Shown: positions 34,225-42,421, numbered from the stretch's first letter. The stretch is 64,000 nt of DNA from Dermacoccus abyssi (GCF_003515945.1 NZ_QWLM01000009.1:56709-120708); one strand, 5' to 3'. A program made the numbers and translations. Notes: a model not told the origin generated them from the letters alone.

Positions 34225-34551
34225 TCAGTCGACGCGGTTGCTCTTACCCTGCAGGCGATCGATGTGCTCGCTCGCCTCGGCCTTCGTGAGGTCGGCCGGA
34301 AGCTGCTCGCCGGATTCCTTGGCCAGCGTGTCGAGGTACGACTTCTGCGCCTCGGTCATGGGCTCGTCACCCGTGGCCCACTCCTGCGGGTCACGCTGAA
34401 GCGCGTCGTTGCGGCCCGCGTCGCTGTTCGGCGTGGCGCCGATCGTCTCTGCGCCACCCTGGGCGCCGGACGGCTCACGCGCGGCGCCAGCGTCCTGCGC
34501 CGCGGCACTGTCGGGGTCGGTGGGCGGCTGCTGTGCATTCATGTCGGTCAT
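34225..34551 (-). CDS. DUF3072 domain protein
   Basis: A 108-residue protein. The first 60 residues are low complexity (Ala, Gly, Pro, Asp). The C-terminal part has the DUF3072 pattern: EWATGDEPMTEAQKSYLDTLAKESGE then LTKAEASEHIDRLQ (quoted in parts). Function unknown; the domain looks like a small helical SAP-like or DNA-binding unit. Start is ATG 34551, or ATG 34542 three codons later. A TAGTGT hexamer seven bases before the ATG, with no ribosome-binding site, suggests a leaderless transcript. Confidence 0.78.
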   Translation of the reverse strand: MTDMNAQQPPTDPDSAAAQDAGAAREPSGAQGGAETIGATPNSDAGRNDALQRDPQEWATGDEPMTEAQKSYLDTLAKESGEQLPADLTKAEASEHIDRLQGKSNRVD

Positions 34552-34558
34552 GTTCGCG

Positions 34559-34564
34559 ACACTA
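34559..34564 (-). promoter_or_regulatory. Putative extended -10 of a leaderless promoter
   Basis: Read on the minus strand, TTGC-TAGTGT-CGCGAAC precedes ATG 34551. A TGN extended -10 (TGC-TAGTGT) sits 7 bases from the start codon, so the transcript would begin at or next to it. The same 16-mer GCGTTGCTAGTGTCGC occurs before the UvrA-like gene at 52925. Confidence 0.5.
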
Positions 34565-34649
34565 GCAACGCCCTCCGACAACCGGTACCCCCCAACGGAT
34601 TTCACCCCTGGAAGCGCGCCGCGACGCCATTACCCGCCGGTCGGCGCGC

Positions 34650-34850
34650 TCAGTTCGCGGTCTTAGGCGAGTCGCTCTGGTTGGGCGTGCGCGGGCTCGT
34701 GCCACCCGTCGTGTTCTCGGGCACGGCGTCGGCGCCGGCGTCGGAACCGCTCAGCCCGCTCCCGCCCTCGGAACGCTCGGCACCGGAGCCCGGCTTCTCG
34801 CCCTTGGGCTCGTCGTTCTCGGCTGCTTCGTGAATGTCATCGCGTGTCAT
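34650..34850 (-). CDS. Small acidic disordered protein, unknown function
   Basis: A 66-residue protein, rich in Gly, Ser, Glu, Asp and Pro, with no hydrophobic core: MTRDDIHEAAENDEPKGEK at the start and NQSDSPKTAN at the end. It looks intrinsically disordered. It lies beside the DUF3072 gene, whose N-terminus has the same composition, and a similar 56-residue protein occurs at 39712. A role in stress or desiccation is only a guess. Confidence 0.5.
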   Translation of the reverse strand: MTRDDIHEAAENDEPKGEKPGSGAERSEGGSGLSGSDAGADAVPENTTGGTSPRTPNQSDSPKTAN

Positions 34851-35004
34851 GCCCCCACGTTAACCGGCACGACCCTTCGCACCCCCACCCCTTGGAGGGA
34901 GTTTCGTCCCCTGCTGTCGCGGTGGCCGCGCTGACGTGCACGAGTACGCAGGTGACGTCCGTAAGGTTGACCCGGATGTACATCGACGTCACGCGAGGTA
35001 GAAC

Positions 35005-35778
35005 GTGAATACCATCGGAAAGGCCGTGAGCGGCTCCGGCAAGGCTGCCATCGGCACGAGCATCGCCGGCAGTGCCCTGACGGCGGTGTCCACGGCGCCC
35101 GAGAAGCTGTCGACCCTGCTGCACCGCCGTTACCCGACGGTCGGCGTCACCGGCATGACGGGCGTCGGCAAGACGCGACTCGTCGACCGCCTGGCGCGCC
35201 GCACGACGGCCGAGGGCGTCACCGAGGTCGGTTCCGCCACGATGGAGCGCCGCACCTCGAAATCCGCGCGCCTCAAGGGTTTCCGCTTCCGCGTGGTGCC
35301 CGGCGACAACGCCGCAACGCGCCTGACGGCCCTCGACGAGGTGTTCTACGAGGCGCCGGTCGACGGCGTCATCCACGTCGTCGCCTACGGCCACGCGACG
35401 CCTCGACGCAGCGGCGGCGTGAGCGGCGCGGCCCCGGAACGAACCGTCGAGGAGCAGCTCGCCGCCGAGCTCGAGGACTGGACGATCACCGCGCACCGCA
35501 TCGCCGCCATGGCCGTGCGCCGCGAGCGCCCCGTGTGGGTCGTCGTCGCCGTGACGAAGGCCGACCTCTACCCCGAGCGTCTCGACGAGGCCGTGCGCTA
35601 CTACTCGCCGGGCAGCGGATCGCCGTTCGCGGCGAAGCTCGACGAGCTGCGCGCCCTCGCGGGTGGCGCCAAGATCTCCATCGACGTGCTGCCCGTGAGC
35701 GCCGAGAACTCCAAGGAGCTCGACTCGCTGCTCGCCACGCTCGAAGCACGCATGGCGCAGCTCAGCGGCCACGTCTGA
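35005..35778 (+). CDS. Stand-alone P-loop GTPase-like protein
   Basis: A 257-residue protein starting at GTG 35005. Walker A is VGVTGMTGVGKTRLV (GMTGVGKT, residues 50-57). The G3 position reads RVVPGDNAATR rather than DxxG with the usual spacing, and G4 is VAVTKADLYP (TKAD, 184-187). SAENSKELDSLL near residue 235 resembles the G5 SA motif. An N-terminal 40-residue Gly/Ala/Ser segment is hydrophobic enough to touch membrane. No partner or effector gene is evident; the methyltransferase gene follows within 10-60 bp. GTP specificity is inferred from TKAD. Confidence 0.7.
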   Translation: MNTIGKAVSGSGKAAIGTSIAGSALTAVSTAPEKLSTLLHRRYPTVGVTGMTGVGKTRLVDRLARRTTAEGVTEVGSATMERRTSKSARLKGFRFRVVPGDNAATRLTALDEVFYEAPVDGVIHVVAYGHATPRRSGGVSGAAPERTVEEQLAAELEDWTITAHRIAAMAVRRERPVWVVVAVTKADLYPERLDEAVRYYSPGSGSPFAAKLDELRALAGGAKISIDVLPVSAENSKELDSLLATLEARMAQLSGHV

Positions 35779-35840
35779 TCGCGCGATGAACACCCCCCTC
35801 GTTCGATCGCGACGGCTGGGAGCAGCGCTGGCAGCAGGTC

Positions 35841-36437
35841 ATGGCGTCGCACGCCGACATGCTTGCCACGAAGGCGCCGAACCCGTACGTCACGGGTGAG
35901 CTCGAGGAGCTGTTCACCACACGTCGCCCTGACAGCGAACCGTCCGTTCTCGACGCCGGCGCCGGCCACGGCGCGGAAGCCCTGTGGCTCGCCGCGCACG
36001 GCTGGAACGTCACCGCCGTCGACTTCTCGCCCGCTGCGCTGGACTTAGGGCAACGCAACGCAGCACAGGCCGGGGCCGACGTCGCCGAGCGCATCACCCT
36101 GGTCGAGGGCGACCTCGGCGTGTGGGCGCCGGAGCCTCGCGCGCACGACGTCGTCCTGTGCCTCTACGTTCACCCCGCGGGCGACATGGCCGAGATGATC
36201 ACGCGCCTCGGCAGCGGCGTCGCACCCGGCGGGACGCTGTTCATGGTCGGCCACCAGAGCGTCGATCCGGCCACGGGCGAACCCACCCGTGCCGCAGGGC
36301 AGCACCAGGTGAGCATCGACGAGGCGGGCGCCGCGCTACGAGGCGACGAGTGGGAGATCGTCACCCTGGAGAACCGCCGCCGCGACGACCAGATGGGCGG
36401 GGTCGACGCCGTCGTACGCGCGGTTCGGCAGCCCTGA
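35841..36437 (+). CDS. Class I SAM-dependent methyltransferase (N-terminus frameshifted)
   Basis: A 198-residue methyltransferase as read from ATG 35841. Motif I is VLDAGAGHGAEALWLAAHGWNVTAVDFS (DAGAGHG), then ITLVEGDLGVW and HDVVLCLYVHPAGD. The natural start is probably ATG 35786, eight bases after the GTPase stop: removing one C from the C6 run at 35793-35798 gives MNTPSFDRDGWEQRWQQV fused in frame to MASHADM, which is the usual TxxxWExRY-like N-terminus of this family. As sequenced, that frame is broken. Substrate unknown. Confidence 0.75.
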   Translation: MASHADMLATKAPNPYVTGELEELFTTRRPDSEPSVLDAGAGHGAEALWLAAHGWNVTAVDFSPAALDLGQRNAAQAGADVAERITLVEGDLGVWAPEPRAHDVVLCLYVHPAGDMAEMITRLGSGVAPGGTLFMVGHQSVDPATGEPTRAAGQHQVSIDEAGAALRGDEWEIVTLENRRRDDQMGGVDAVVRAVRQP

Positions 36438-36531
36438 CGCGTCCACCTGCTGGTCCTCGGGCGGCGCCTCGGAAGCATCCGCGTGGGGGCGCTGTTGCAT
36501 GTGCAGTATCCGCCCCTGGAAAGGACCTGCC

Positions 36532-37386
36532 ATGACCACCCTCGCCATTACCGGCGCCACCGGAGCGCTCGGCCGCCTCGTCGTCGCCGACCTCCTCGAG
36601 AGCGGCACCGCACCGGACGAGGTTGTCGCCGTCGTCCGTAACCCCGCCAAGGCTGCGAGCCTCGCCGAGCAGGGCGTCACCGTCCACGAGGCCGACTACG
36701 CCGACCCGGCCGCGCTGCGCACGGCGCTCGAAGGTGTCGAGCGGCTTCTGCTCATCTCCGGCGACGCCGTCGGCGCGCGCGTCGAGCAGCACACCAACGT
36801 CATCGAAGCGGCCAGGGACGCCGGCGTCGCTCACATCGTCTACACCTCGATCCTCAACGCGGACGCCTCGAGCAACCCCCTCGCCGACGAGCACATCGCG
36901 ACGGAGAAGGTGCTTGCCGCCAGCGGCGTCGCGCACACCGTCCTGCGCAACGCCTGGTACTCGGAGAACTACACGACGCAGCTGCCGCAGTACCTCGCCA
37001 CCGGCGAGATCCTCAGCGCCACGGACGACGCCCCGATCTCCGCTGCGGCACGCGCAGACTTCGCCGCTGCCGCTGTGGGCGCCCTGCGCTCCGCGGGCGC
37101 CGAGTCGCGCACATTCGAACTGGGCGGCCCTGCCTTCACGCTCACCGAGCTGGCGGAGGCCATCACCGAGGCCACGGGTACGACGGTGGTGCACCGCGTC
37201 GTCAGCGCCGACGAACTCGTCACCACCATGACGAGCGACGGCCAAGACGCCACGTGGCCGAACATCCAGGCACGCGTGGACCGTTCGATCGCCGCCGGTG
37301 AGATGCACACCGACTCGAACGCCCTCGAGGAGCTCATGGGTCACGCACCGACGACGATCACGGAGGTCGTGCGCGCGGCCGTCTGA
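36532..37386 (+). CDS. NmrA/QorB-like NAD(P)H-binding oxidoreductase
   Basis: A 284-residue atypical SDR. The N-terminal motif is LAITGATGALGRLVVADLLE, followed by VVRNPAKAASLAEQGVTVHEADYADP, VERLLLISGD, HIVYTSILNAD, and HTVLRNAWYSENY. These are hallmarks of quinone oxidoreductase 2 (QorB) and NmrA-like sensors, which bind NADP(H) and often lack the YxxxK pair. AAGGACC precedes ATG 36532. It is a single gene followed by a long inverted repeat. Substrate is unproven. Confidence 0.85.
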   Translation: MTTLAITGATGALGRLVVADLLESGTAPDEVVAVVRNPAKAASLAEQGVTVHEADYADPAALRTALEGVERLLLISGDAVGARVEQHTNVIEAARDAGVAHIVYTSILNADASSNPLADEHIATEKVLAASGVAHTVLRNAWYSENYTTQLPQYLATGEILSATDDAPISAAARADFAAAAVGALRSAGAESRTFELGGPAFTLTELAEAITEATGTTVVHRVVSADELVTTMTSDGQDATWPNIQARVDRSIAAGEMHTDSNALEELMGHAPTTITEVVRAAV

Positions 37387-37398
37387 CGGCCTCCCTTC

Positions 37399-37454
37399 GA
37401 TTCGCCCCGGTGCGCGATCCGCCCTTCGCGGTCGGTCGTGTGCCGGGGCGAATC
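37399..37454 (+). terminator. Long-loop inverted repeat terminator
   Basis: GATTCGCCCCGG (37399-37410) and CCGGGGCGAATC (37443-37454) are perfect 12-bp arms. The 32-base interior can pair further (GATCCGC/GCGGTC-like). It follows the NmrA-like gene. Confidence 0.6.
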
Positions 37455-37541
37455 TCATCCCTGAAGTGGCCCGGAACACCCGGAACCACGCGGAAAAGTG
37501 ATCGTGCGCACGTCTGCTAGAGACCGGTGCGAGGCCGTGCG

Positions 37542-37547
37542 TACAGT
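37542..37547 (+). promoter_or_regulatory. Putative -10 of a leaderless transcript
   Basis: TACAGT lies five bases before the GTG start at 37553, and no Shine-Dalgarno sequence is present, which fits a leaderless message. A -35 is not clear. Confidence 0.35.
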
Positions 37548-37552
37548 CGTTC

Positions 37553-38983
37553 GTGCGCACCGAACAGACGACCGAACAAACACCCGAGGTCAGGCCCCGC
37601 CGGCTCCTGACGGTGCTCCTCATCCCCCTCTTCATGGCGCTCGTCGCCATCTCGGTCATCAACGTCGCGCTCCCGGCGATCGGCGAGTCCACCGGCGCGA
37701 GTTCGGGTGGCCTGCAGTGGGTCATCTCCGGTTACGCACTGGCCTTCGGCGTCCTCCTCGTGCCGTCGGGCCGCGCCGGCGACGTCATCGGCCGGCGCCG
37801 CATGCTCCTCGTCGGCATCGCACTGTTCACGCTCGGCTCGCTCATGGCCGGCCTGGCGCAGGACATCGTCGTCCTCAACATCGCCCGTGTCGTACAGGGT
37901 CTCGGTTCGGGCCTCGTCAACCCGCAGGCCATCGGGCTCATCCAGCAGCACTTCCGCGGCCAGGAGCGCGCGAAGGCGTTCGCTCTCATGGCGACGACGG
38001 TCGCTGTCGCCACCGCCGTCGGACCGGTCATCGGTGGTCTGCTCATCCAGATCCTCGGCAACGACGCCGGCTGGCGCTGGATGTTCTTCATCAACGTGCC
38101 GCTCGGCCTCGCGTCGCTCCTCCTCGGCCTGCGCTGGGTGCCCAACGACCGTCGTCGACCCGATCAGAAGCTCGACCTCGACCCTGTCGGCACCGTGCTG
38201 CTCGCCGTCGCGGTGCTCGTCATCATGCTGCCGTTCATGGAGCGCGGTGCCGGGGCTGCCGTCTGGGCGCTCATGCCGGTGGGCCTCGCGCTCGTGGCGG
38301 CGTTCGTCCTCTGGGAGAAGCGGTACAAGGGCCGTGGACGCCCGCCGATGGTCGACCTCGACATCTTCCGTGCCGAGTCGTTCCGCAACGGCATCCTCAT
38401 CGTCACGGCGTTCTTCATGGGCATGACGAGCATCTGGATCCTCATCCCGCTCTACCTGCAGATGCACCTGCACCACTCGGCGTTCGAGTCGTCGATCGTC
38501 GGGCTGCCCTCGTCCGTGGGCGCCGCCGTCTCCTCGCAGATCGCCGGGCGCTACGTCATGACGCTCGGGCGTCGCCTCGTCATCGCGGGCTTCGTCGTCG
38601 CGTTCATTGCGGTGCTCGGCGTCGTTCTCGTGGCGGGGCCCGTCGAGTCCGGTTCCCTGCCGTACTGGGCATTCGCGGTGCCGCTGACGCTCATCGGCGT
38701 CAGCCAGGGCATGACGATCGCCCCCAACCAGACGCTGACGCTCAATGCCGTCGACCCCAAGTTCGGCGGCGTCGCGGGCGGTGTGCTGTCGCTCGGTCAG
38801 CGCGTCGGCACGGCCGTCGGCACGGCGCTCATCCCCGGCGTGCTGTTCACGCTGACGGAGGGTGGCACGGCGTGGCCCACGTCGTTCCGCATCTCGATGG
38901 GCCTCATCATGGTGCTCATCGTCGTGGCCACCGCGTTCTGCATGTACGACCGCAAGCGCGAGCGCGCCGAGGCCGACGCCTGA
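37553..38983 (+). CDS. DHA2-family MFS drug efflux transporter
   Basis: A 476-residue transporter with 14 hydrophobic segments, the DHA2 (EmrB/QacA-like) number. TM1 has ISVINVALPAIGES, TM2-3 hold GRAGDVIGRRRMLLVGIALF (the MFS motif A, quoted in part as GDVIGRRRML), and motif C-like GPVIGGLLIQ is in TM5. A long cytoplasmic loop lies mid-protein. It would pump hydrophobic compounds out using proton motive force. No regulator gene is adjacent. GTG start; see the leaderless promoter note. A strong long hairpin follows. Confidence 0.9.
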   Translation: MRTEQTTEQTPEVRPRRLLTVLLIPLFMALVAISVINVALPAIGESTGASSGGLQWVISGYALAFGVLLVPSGRAGDVIGRRRMLLVGIALFTLGSLMAGLAQDIVVLNIARVVQGLGSGLVNPQAIGLIQQHFRGQERAKAFALMATTVAVATAVGPVIGGLLIQILGNDAGWRWMFFINVPLGLASLLLGLRWVPNDRRRPDQKLDLDPVGTVLLAVAVLVIMLPFMERGAGAAVWALMPVGLALVAAFVLWEKRYKGRGRPPMVDLDIFRAESFRNGILIVTAFFMGMTSIWILIPLYLQMHLHHSAFESSIVGLPSSVGAAVSSQIAGRYVMTLGRRLVIAGFVVAFIAVLGVVLVAGPVESGSLPYWAFAVPLTLIGVSQGMTIAPNQTLTLNAVDPKFGGVAGGVLSLGQRVGTAVGTALIPGVLFTLTEGGTAWPTSFRISMGLIMVLIVVATAFCMYDRKRERAEADA

Positions 38984-38988
38984 GCCTG

Positions 38989-39040
38989 CGATGTTGAGCG
39001 GTGAACGCGGCACGGATGCCGCCCTCACCGCTCAACATCG
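38989..39040. terminator. Very stable bidirectional hairpin
   Basis: Outer arms CGATGTTGAGCGGTGA (38989-39004) and complement (39025-39040) pair over 16 bp; inside, GCGGCA/TGCCGC pairs again around CGGA. A second imperfect stem with GGTGGCCCGCCT follows at about 39039-39077, closer to the USP stop. Confidence 0.8.
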
Positions 39041-39109
39041 GTGGCCCGCCTTTCCCCCAGGAAGAGGCGGACCACCGGATCAGGGGCGACGGTCGTCGGG
39101 GCCAGGGTC

Positions 39110-39541
39110 TCAGTCGCGGACGACGAGCACCGGGCAGTGGGCGTGCGTGACGCAGTAGCCGCTCACGGAGCCCAGCAGCATGCCGGTGAGTTCACCGTGG
39201 CCGCGGCATCCGAGCACGAGCATCTCGGCCTCGGGGGAACGGTCGACGAGAACGTTGCGCGGCTCGCCCTCGACGACGTGCGCGAAGAACGTCACGTCAC
39301 GGTGCTCCGACGCAGCCTTGCGCACGACCTCCTCCACCATTTCGCGGGCCACGTCGTCCGGGCGGTACGTGGTTTCGAAGGCCATCGCGTAGCCGTAGTT
39401 GGTCGGCCACTGCCACGTCGTCAACACCTCGACCGGCGCGCCGGTGACCTGCCCCTGCCGTGTGGCCCACGCGAGGGCGCGGTGGGAGGGCTCGGAGCCG
39501 TCGAATCCGACGACGATGGGGCGAAGCTCCTGCTCTGACAT
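39110..39541 (-). CDS. Universal stress protein (UspA family)
   Basis: A 143-residue protein starting at ATG 39541. The N-terminal strand is IVVGFDGSEPSHRALAWA, with the DGS motif, and the ATP-binding G-x2-G-x9-G-S/T motif is seen in MLVLGCRGHGELTGMLLGSVSGYCVTHAHCPVLVV (key parts GCRGHGE and LLGSVS). Thus it probably binds ATP. Usp proteins help cells survive stationary phase, hypoxia or dormancy. GAAGAAAGGCAG lies upstream. Single gene. Confidence 0.92.
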   Translation of the reverse strand: MSEQELRPIVVGFDGSEPSHRALAWATRQGQVTGAPVEVLTTWQWPTNYGYAMAFETTYRPDDVAREMVEEVVRKAASEHRDVTFFAHVVEGEPRNVLVDRSPEAEMLVLGCRGHGELTGMLLGSVSGYCVTHAHCPVLVVRD

Positions 39542-39661
39542 GGCGGCTGCCTTTCTTCGAAGGATCACTTCCCACGCTAGGCGCAGCCACCCCGAAGGCT
39601 CAGGGACCTTCGGCCCGGTGAGTCGCGTAACCAGCCTGCTCGCTGCCTGCGGATCCCCCGA

Positions 39662-39706
39662 CGCACGAGGGGCCACCGAGCGCGTTGCTCGGTGGCCCCT
39701 CGTGCG
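39662..39706 (-). terminator. 19-bp perfect hairpin terminator
   Basis: Arms 39662-39680 and 39688-39706 (CGCACGAGGGGCCACCGAG) pair perfectly around a 7-base loop. It lies just downstream of the small acidic protein gene at 39712. Confidence 0.85.
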
Positions 39707-39711
39707 GTGAA

Positions 39712-39882
39712 TCAGGCGTTGTCGGCGTCGCCGTGCTGGCCCTCGTCCTTGCTGCCGGCGTCGGACTGGCCGCCGCTGGCCGTGTCGTTGTACTCGCCGC
39801 CGTCGCCGCCGGTCTGTGCGCCGGGGCCGCCGTCCTGCTGGTCGACTTCGGGCTTGAAGGTCTCGTTCTCGTTGTCGCTCAT
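39712..39882 (-). CDS. Small acidic disordered protein, unknown function
   Basis: A 56-residue protein from ATG 39882: MSDNENETFKPEVDQQDGG, then Gly/Asp/Ser-rich sequence ending in GQHGDADNA. It has no hydrophobic core and is probably disordered. It resembles the 34650 protein in composition. The frame is supported by a perfect 19-bp terminator immediately downstream, which has no other gene to serve. Confidence 0.55.
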   Translation of the reverse strand: MSDNENETFKPEVDQQDGGPGAQTGGDGGEYNDTASGGQSDAGSKDEGQHGDADNA

Positions 39883-39970
39883 GCCTCGAATGTAGACACC
39901 TTTGCCCTCACGTTCCAGCCTCCCCGGGGGTGGGAACTCGCAGCGCTATCGTCGAGGCAGGAGGTACGTC

Positions 39971-40189
39971 ATGAGCACGCGATTCAGTAAGGGTGACCAC
40001 GTCACCTGGAACTCCGAGGCCGGCCACGTCTCCGGCACGATCACCACGGTCCACACGTCCGACTTCGAGTACAAGGGCCGCACCCGCCACGCGTCGCAGG
40101 ACGAGCCGCAGTACGAGATCAAGAGTGACAAGACGGATCACGTCGCCGCGCACAAGGAATCGGCCTTGAGCCTCGTCAAGGATGACTGA
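39971..40189 (+). CDS. DUF2945 (TUDOR-like) small protein
   Basis: A 72-residue protein. The DUF2945 signature is FSKGDHVTWNSEAGHVSGTI near the start, then HASQDEPQYEIKSDKTDHVAAHKESAL (quoted in part as PQYEIKSDKT). This family is a small beta-barrel related to hypervirulence-associated TUDOR proteins, function unknown. GAGGTACGTC precedes ATG 39971. Its stop overlaps the start of the DUF488 gene by 8 bp (ATGACTGA), so the two are almost surely cotranslated. Confidence 0.85.
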   Translation: MSTRFSKGDHVTWNSEAGHVSGTITTVHTSDFEYKGRTRHASQDEPQYEIKSDKTDHVAAHKESALSLVKDD

Positions 40190-40724
40190 CTCACCGGTCG
40201 AGTTCCTGACGATCGGCCACTCCGACCGCAGCATCGCGGAGTTCCTCGAACTGCTCGAGGCAGCCCGCGTCGATGTCGTCGTCGACGTGCGCCGCCTACC
40301 CGGTTCGCGCAAGTATCCGTGGTTCGACCAGGACGCACTGACGGCCAGCCTGCAGGAGCGCGCCATCTGCTACGTCCACCTCACTGCGCTCACCGGCCGC
40401 AGGCCCAAACAGCCGGACGTGCCCGACGAGGTCAACGCCCTCTGGCAGAACCGCAGCTTCCACAACTACGCAGACTTCACACTCAGCGACGAGTTCGCCG
40501 AGGGCCTCGCGCAACTGCGTTCACTCGACGCCGAGGTTCCCGCGATGTTGTGCTCCGAGGCGGTGTGGTGGCGCTGCCACCGTCGCCTCATCGCCGACCA
40601 GCTCTTGGCCGCCGGAGAGACCGTCCGCCACATCATGGGGCCGGGCGAGCCGAAGCCCGCCACGCTGACGCCGGGTGCCGTGGTCAAGAACGGACGCGCC
40701 ACCTACCCCGCTGCGACGGACTGA
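40182..40724 (+). CDS. DUF488 family protein
   Basis: A 180-residue protein. DUF488 features are FLTIGHSDRSIAEFLELLEA, VVVDVRRLPGSRKYPWFDQ, and the conserved C-x-E...WWRCHRRLIAD block with the cysteines of LCSEAVWWRCHRR. Function is unknown; the fold is thought to bind nucleic acid or act in stress. It overlaps the DUF2945 gene by 8 bp. Confidence 0.88.
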   Translation: MTDSPVEFLTIGHSDRSIAEFLELLEAARVDVVVDVRRLPGSRKYPWFDQDALTASLQERAICYVHLTALTGRRPKQPDVPDEVNALWQNRSFHNYADFTLSDEFAEGLAQLRSLDAEVPAMLCSEAVWWRCHRRLIADQLLAAGETVRHIMGPGEPKPATLTPGAVVKNGRATYPAATD

Positions 40725-40757
40725 GGCCGCCACGACGTCGTGACGCGGCGAGCGCCG

Positions 40758-42293
40758 TCAGTCGACGTCCGCGCACTCGGTCTCGGAGCGCCGGTGTTCG
40801 ACCCACTCACGGGCCGACAGGCTCGTCAGCGCGAACACGATGAGCAGGTCGATGCTGAGGGCCAGCAGCGCCGTCATCGTGGGGCGTCCACCTTGCAGGT
40901 ACTGCCACATCTGCCACGCCTGGGACGCCGTGACGAGCGCGATCATCGTCAGCCGCGCCCACAGGCCACCGCGGAACGTGCGCCACGCGAGCCAGAGGAT
41001 GGGCACGTAGGCGAGCACGCTGATCCACAGCGCCGTCGTCTCGGAGACACCAACGGGCACCCTGTTGATGACGTCCGGGCCGCTGTCACCGAGCGCCTCG
41101 TGGTCGCGCCACAACAATCCGACCATGGCCAGGAGCGCCGACGCCACCGTCAGGACGAAGGCCGCGACGACCGGGATGGGTCGTCGACCGACCTCCGTCA
41201 GCACGTCGCGAGCGCTGTCGCTGTTGGTCGCCTCGAGAGTTCGGTCGCCTGGAGTGGATGTCTGCACCCTCGTGGCGCCGGACGACACCGCATCCGCCGA
41301 TCCCCCGGCTTCGGGCGCCACCTCCACCTTCTCGAGGTGCAGGGTCGGCAGGTTGCCGTCGGTCTGAACGGCGTCGCCGCCGCCGTTGCGCGAGTGGTAA
41401 CCCGTGGAGAAGTTCTCGATGACGTGGACGTCGGCCTCCTCGACGGCGTGGAGCACCGTGCCGATGACGTAGTCGCGCTCGACGTCGATGTTGCGGTCGA
41501 TCTTGTGCGTCACCTGGAGTGTGAACAGCGACAGACCAACCGCGCGGTCGTACGTACCCGAAGCCAACCAGTCGACGCGCGTGCCGCCGGGCAGCAGCCA
41601 ACCCTCCGGCGTCGGCCAGAACCGCACGTGGTGGCGCTGCGACGGGTTGCCCTCGACCTCCTGCTGGTAGGCGAAAGCCTGCGTCTTGTTGAACAGGACG
41701 AGCGGGCTCACGGGCGCCGAGGCATAGCTGCGTCGGGCGAGCGAGGAGTACACGATCCGGGCGCTCGAGGCGAGCGTGACGGGGTCGGCGCGCGTCCAAC
41801 CCGCACGCGTCATCGCCTCGTGGATCTGCTCCTCGCTGCCCATGACGGCGAGGTTGAGCGGATCGCCGAGCAGGCCGTCACTCGTGCGGCTGCGGCCGAT
41901 GAAGTAGTCGGGAACGTAGATCGACGTGAGCACACGCTGCAGTCGCGGCAGCGCGAGGTAAGCCATGACGACCCAGAACAGGACGAGGAACAGCAGCAGC
42001 GACCACGACCAGCGCACCTCGAGCAGGAGCAGGACGGCGAAGGCGAACGACAGCAGCATGACGAGGACGAAGAAGACGTTCTCCACCCACGCACGCCCCA
42101 GATGGCGTCCGCTGCGCTCGATCTTGTCGGGGTGGCGGTAGACCGGCTTTCGCCGTCCCCGGCTGGCCCACGTCATGCGGCCGGTGCTCACACCTCGTCC
42201 CTTCCACTGCGCCCAGTCTGCCGGGTCGACGACGGGCGGCGTCGAGCCGTCCGGTGAGGGAACCGTTTCGTGGGGGCGCGACGAAGACCACAC
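40758..42293 (-). CDS. LssY C-terminal domain membrane protein
   Basis: A 511-residue protein if GTG 42293 is the start; a GTG at 42191, behind AAGGGACGAG, is a strong alternative. Two membrane helices (about residues 74-115) precede the LssY-C domain of about 200 residues: GDPLNLAVMGSEEQIHEAMTRAGW, VSPLVLFNKTQAFAYQQEVEGNPSQRHHVRFWPTPEGWLLPGG (key parts NPSQRHHVRFW and GGTRVDWLASGTYD) and THKIDRNIDVERDYVI. Four more helices follow. LssY-C occurs in secretion and lipid phosphatase fusions; function unknown. Confidence 0.82.
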   Translation of the reverse strand: MWSSSRPHETVPSPDGSTPPVVDPADWAQWKGRGVSTGRMTWASRGRRKPVYRHPDKIERSGRHLGRAWVENVFFVLVMLLSFAFAVLLLLEVRWSWSLLLFLVLFWVVMAYLALPRLQRVLTSIYVPDYFIGRSRTSDGLLGDPLNLAVMGSEEQIHEAMTRAGWTRADPVTLASSARIVYSSLARRSYASAPVSPLVLFNKTQAFAYQQEVEGNPSQRHHVRFWPTPEGWLLPGGTRVDWLASGTYDRAVGLSLFTLQVTHKIDRNIDVERDYVIGTVLHAVEEADVHVIENFSTGYHSRNGGGDAVQTDGNLPTLHLEKVEVAPEAGGSADAVSSGATRVQTSTPGDRTLEATNSDSARDVLTEVGRRPIPVVAAFVLTVASALLAMVGLLWRDHEALGDSGPDVINRVPVGVSETTALWISVLAYVPILWLAWRTFRGGLWARLTMIALVTASQAWQMWQYLQGGRPTMTALLALSIDLLIVFALTSLSAREWVEHRRSETECADVD

Positions 42294-42421
42294 GTCACGG
42301 CGCGAAAATCGTTCGCTGTGTCGGCGCGCTTCACCGTAGAGTATGAAGCCCGACTTTTCTCTGGACCTCGACGTTCGTCACCTTCGCCGGAATCCACCCT
42401 CCACGATGCCGGAGCACCCGT

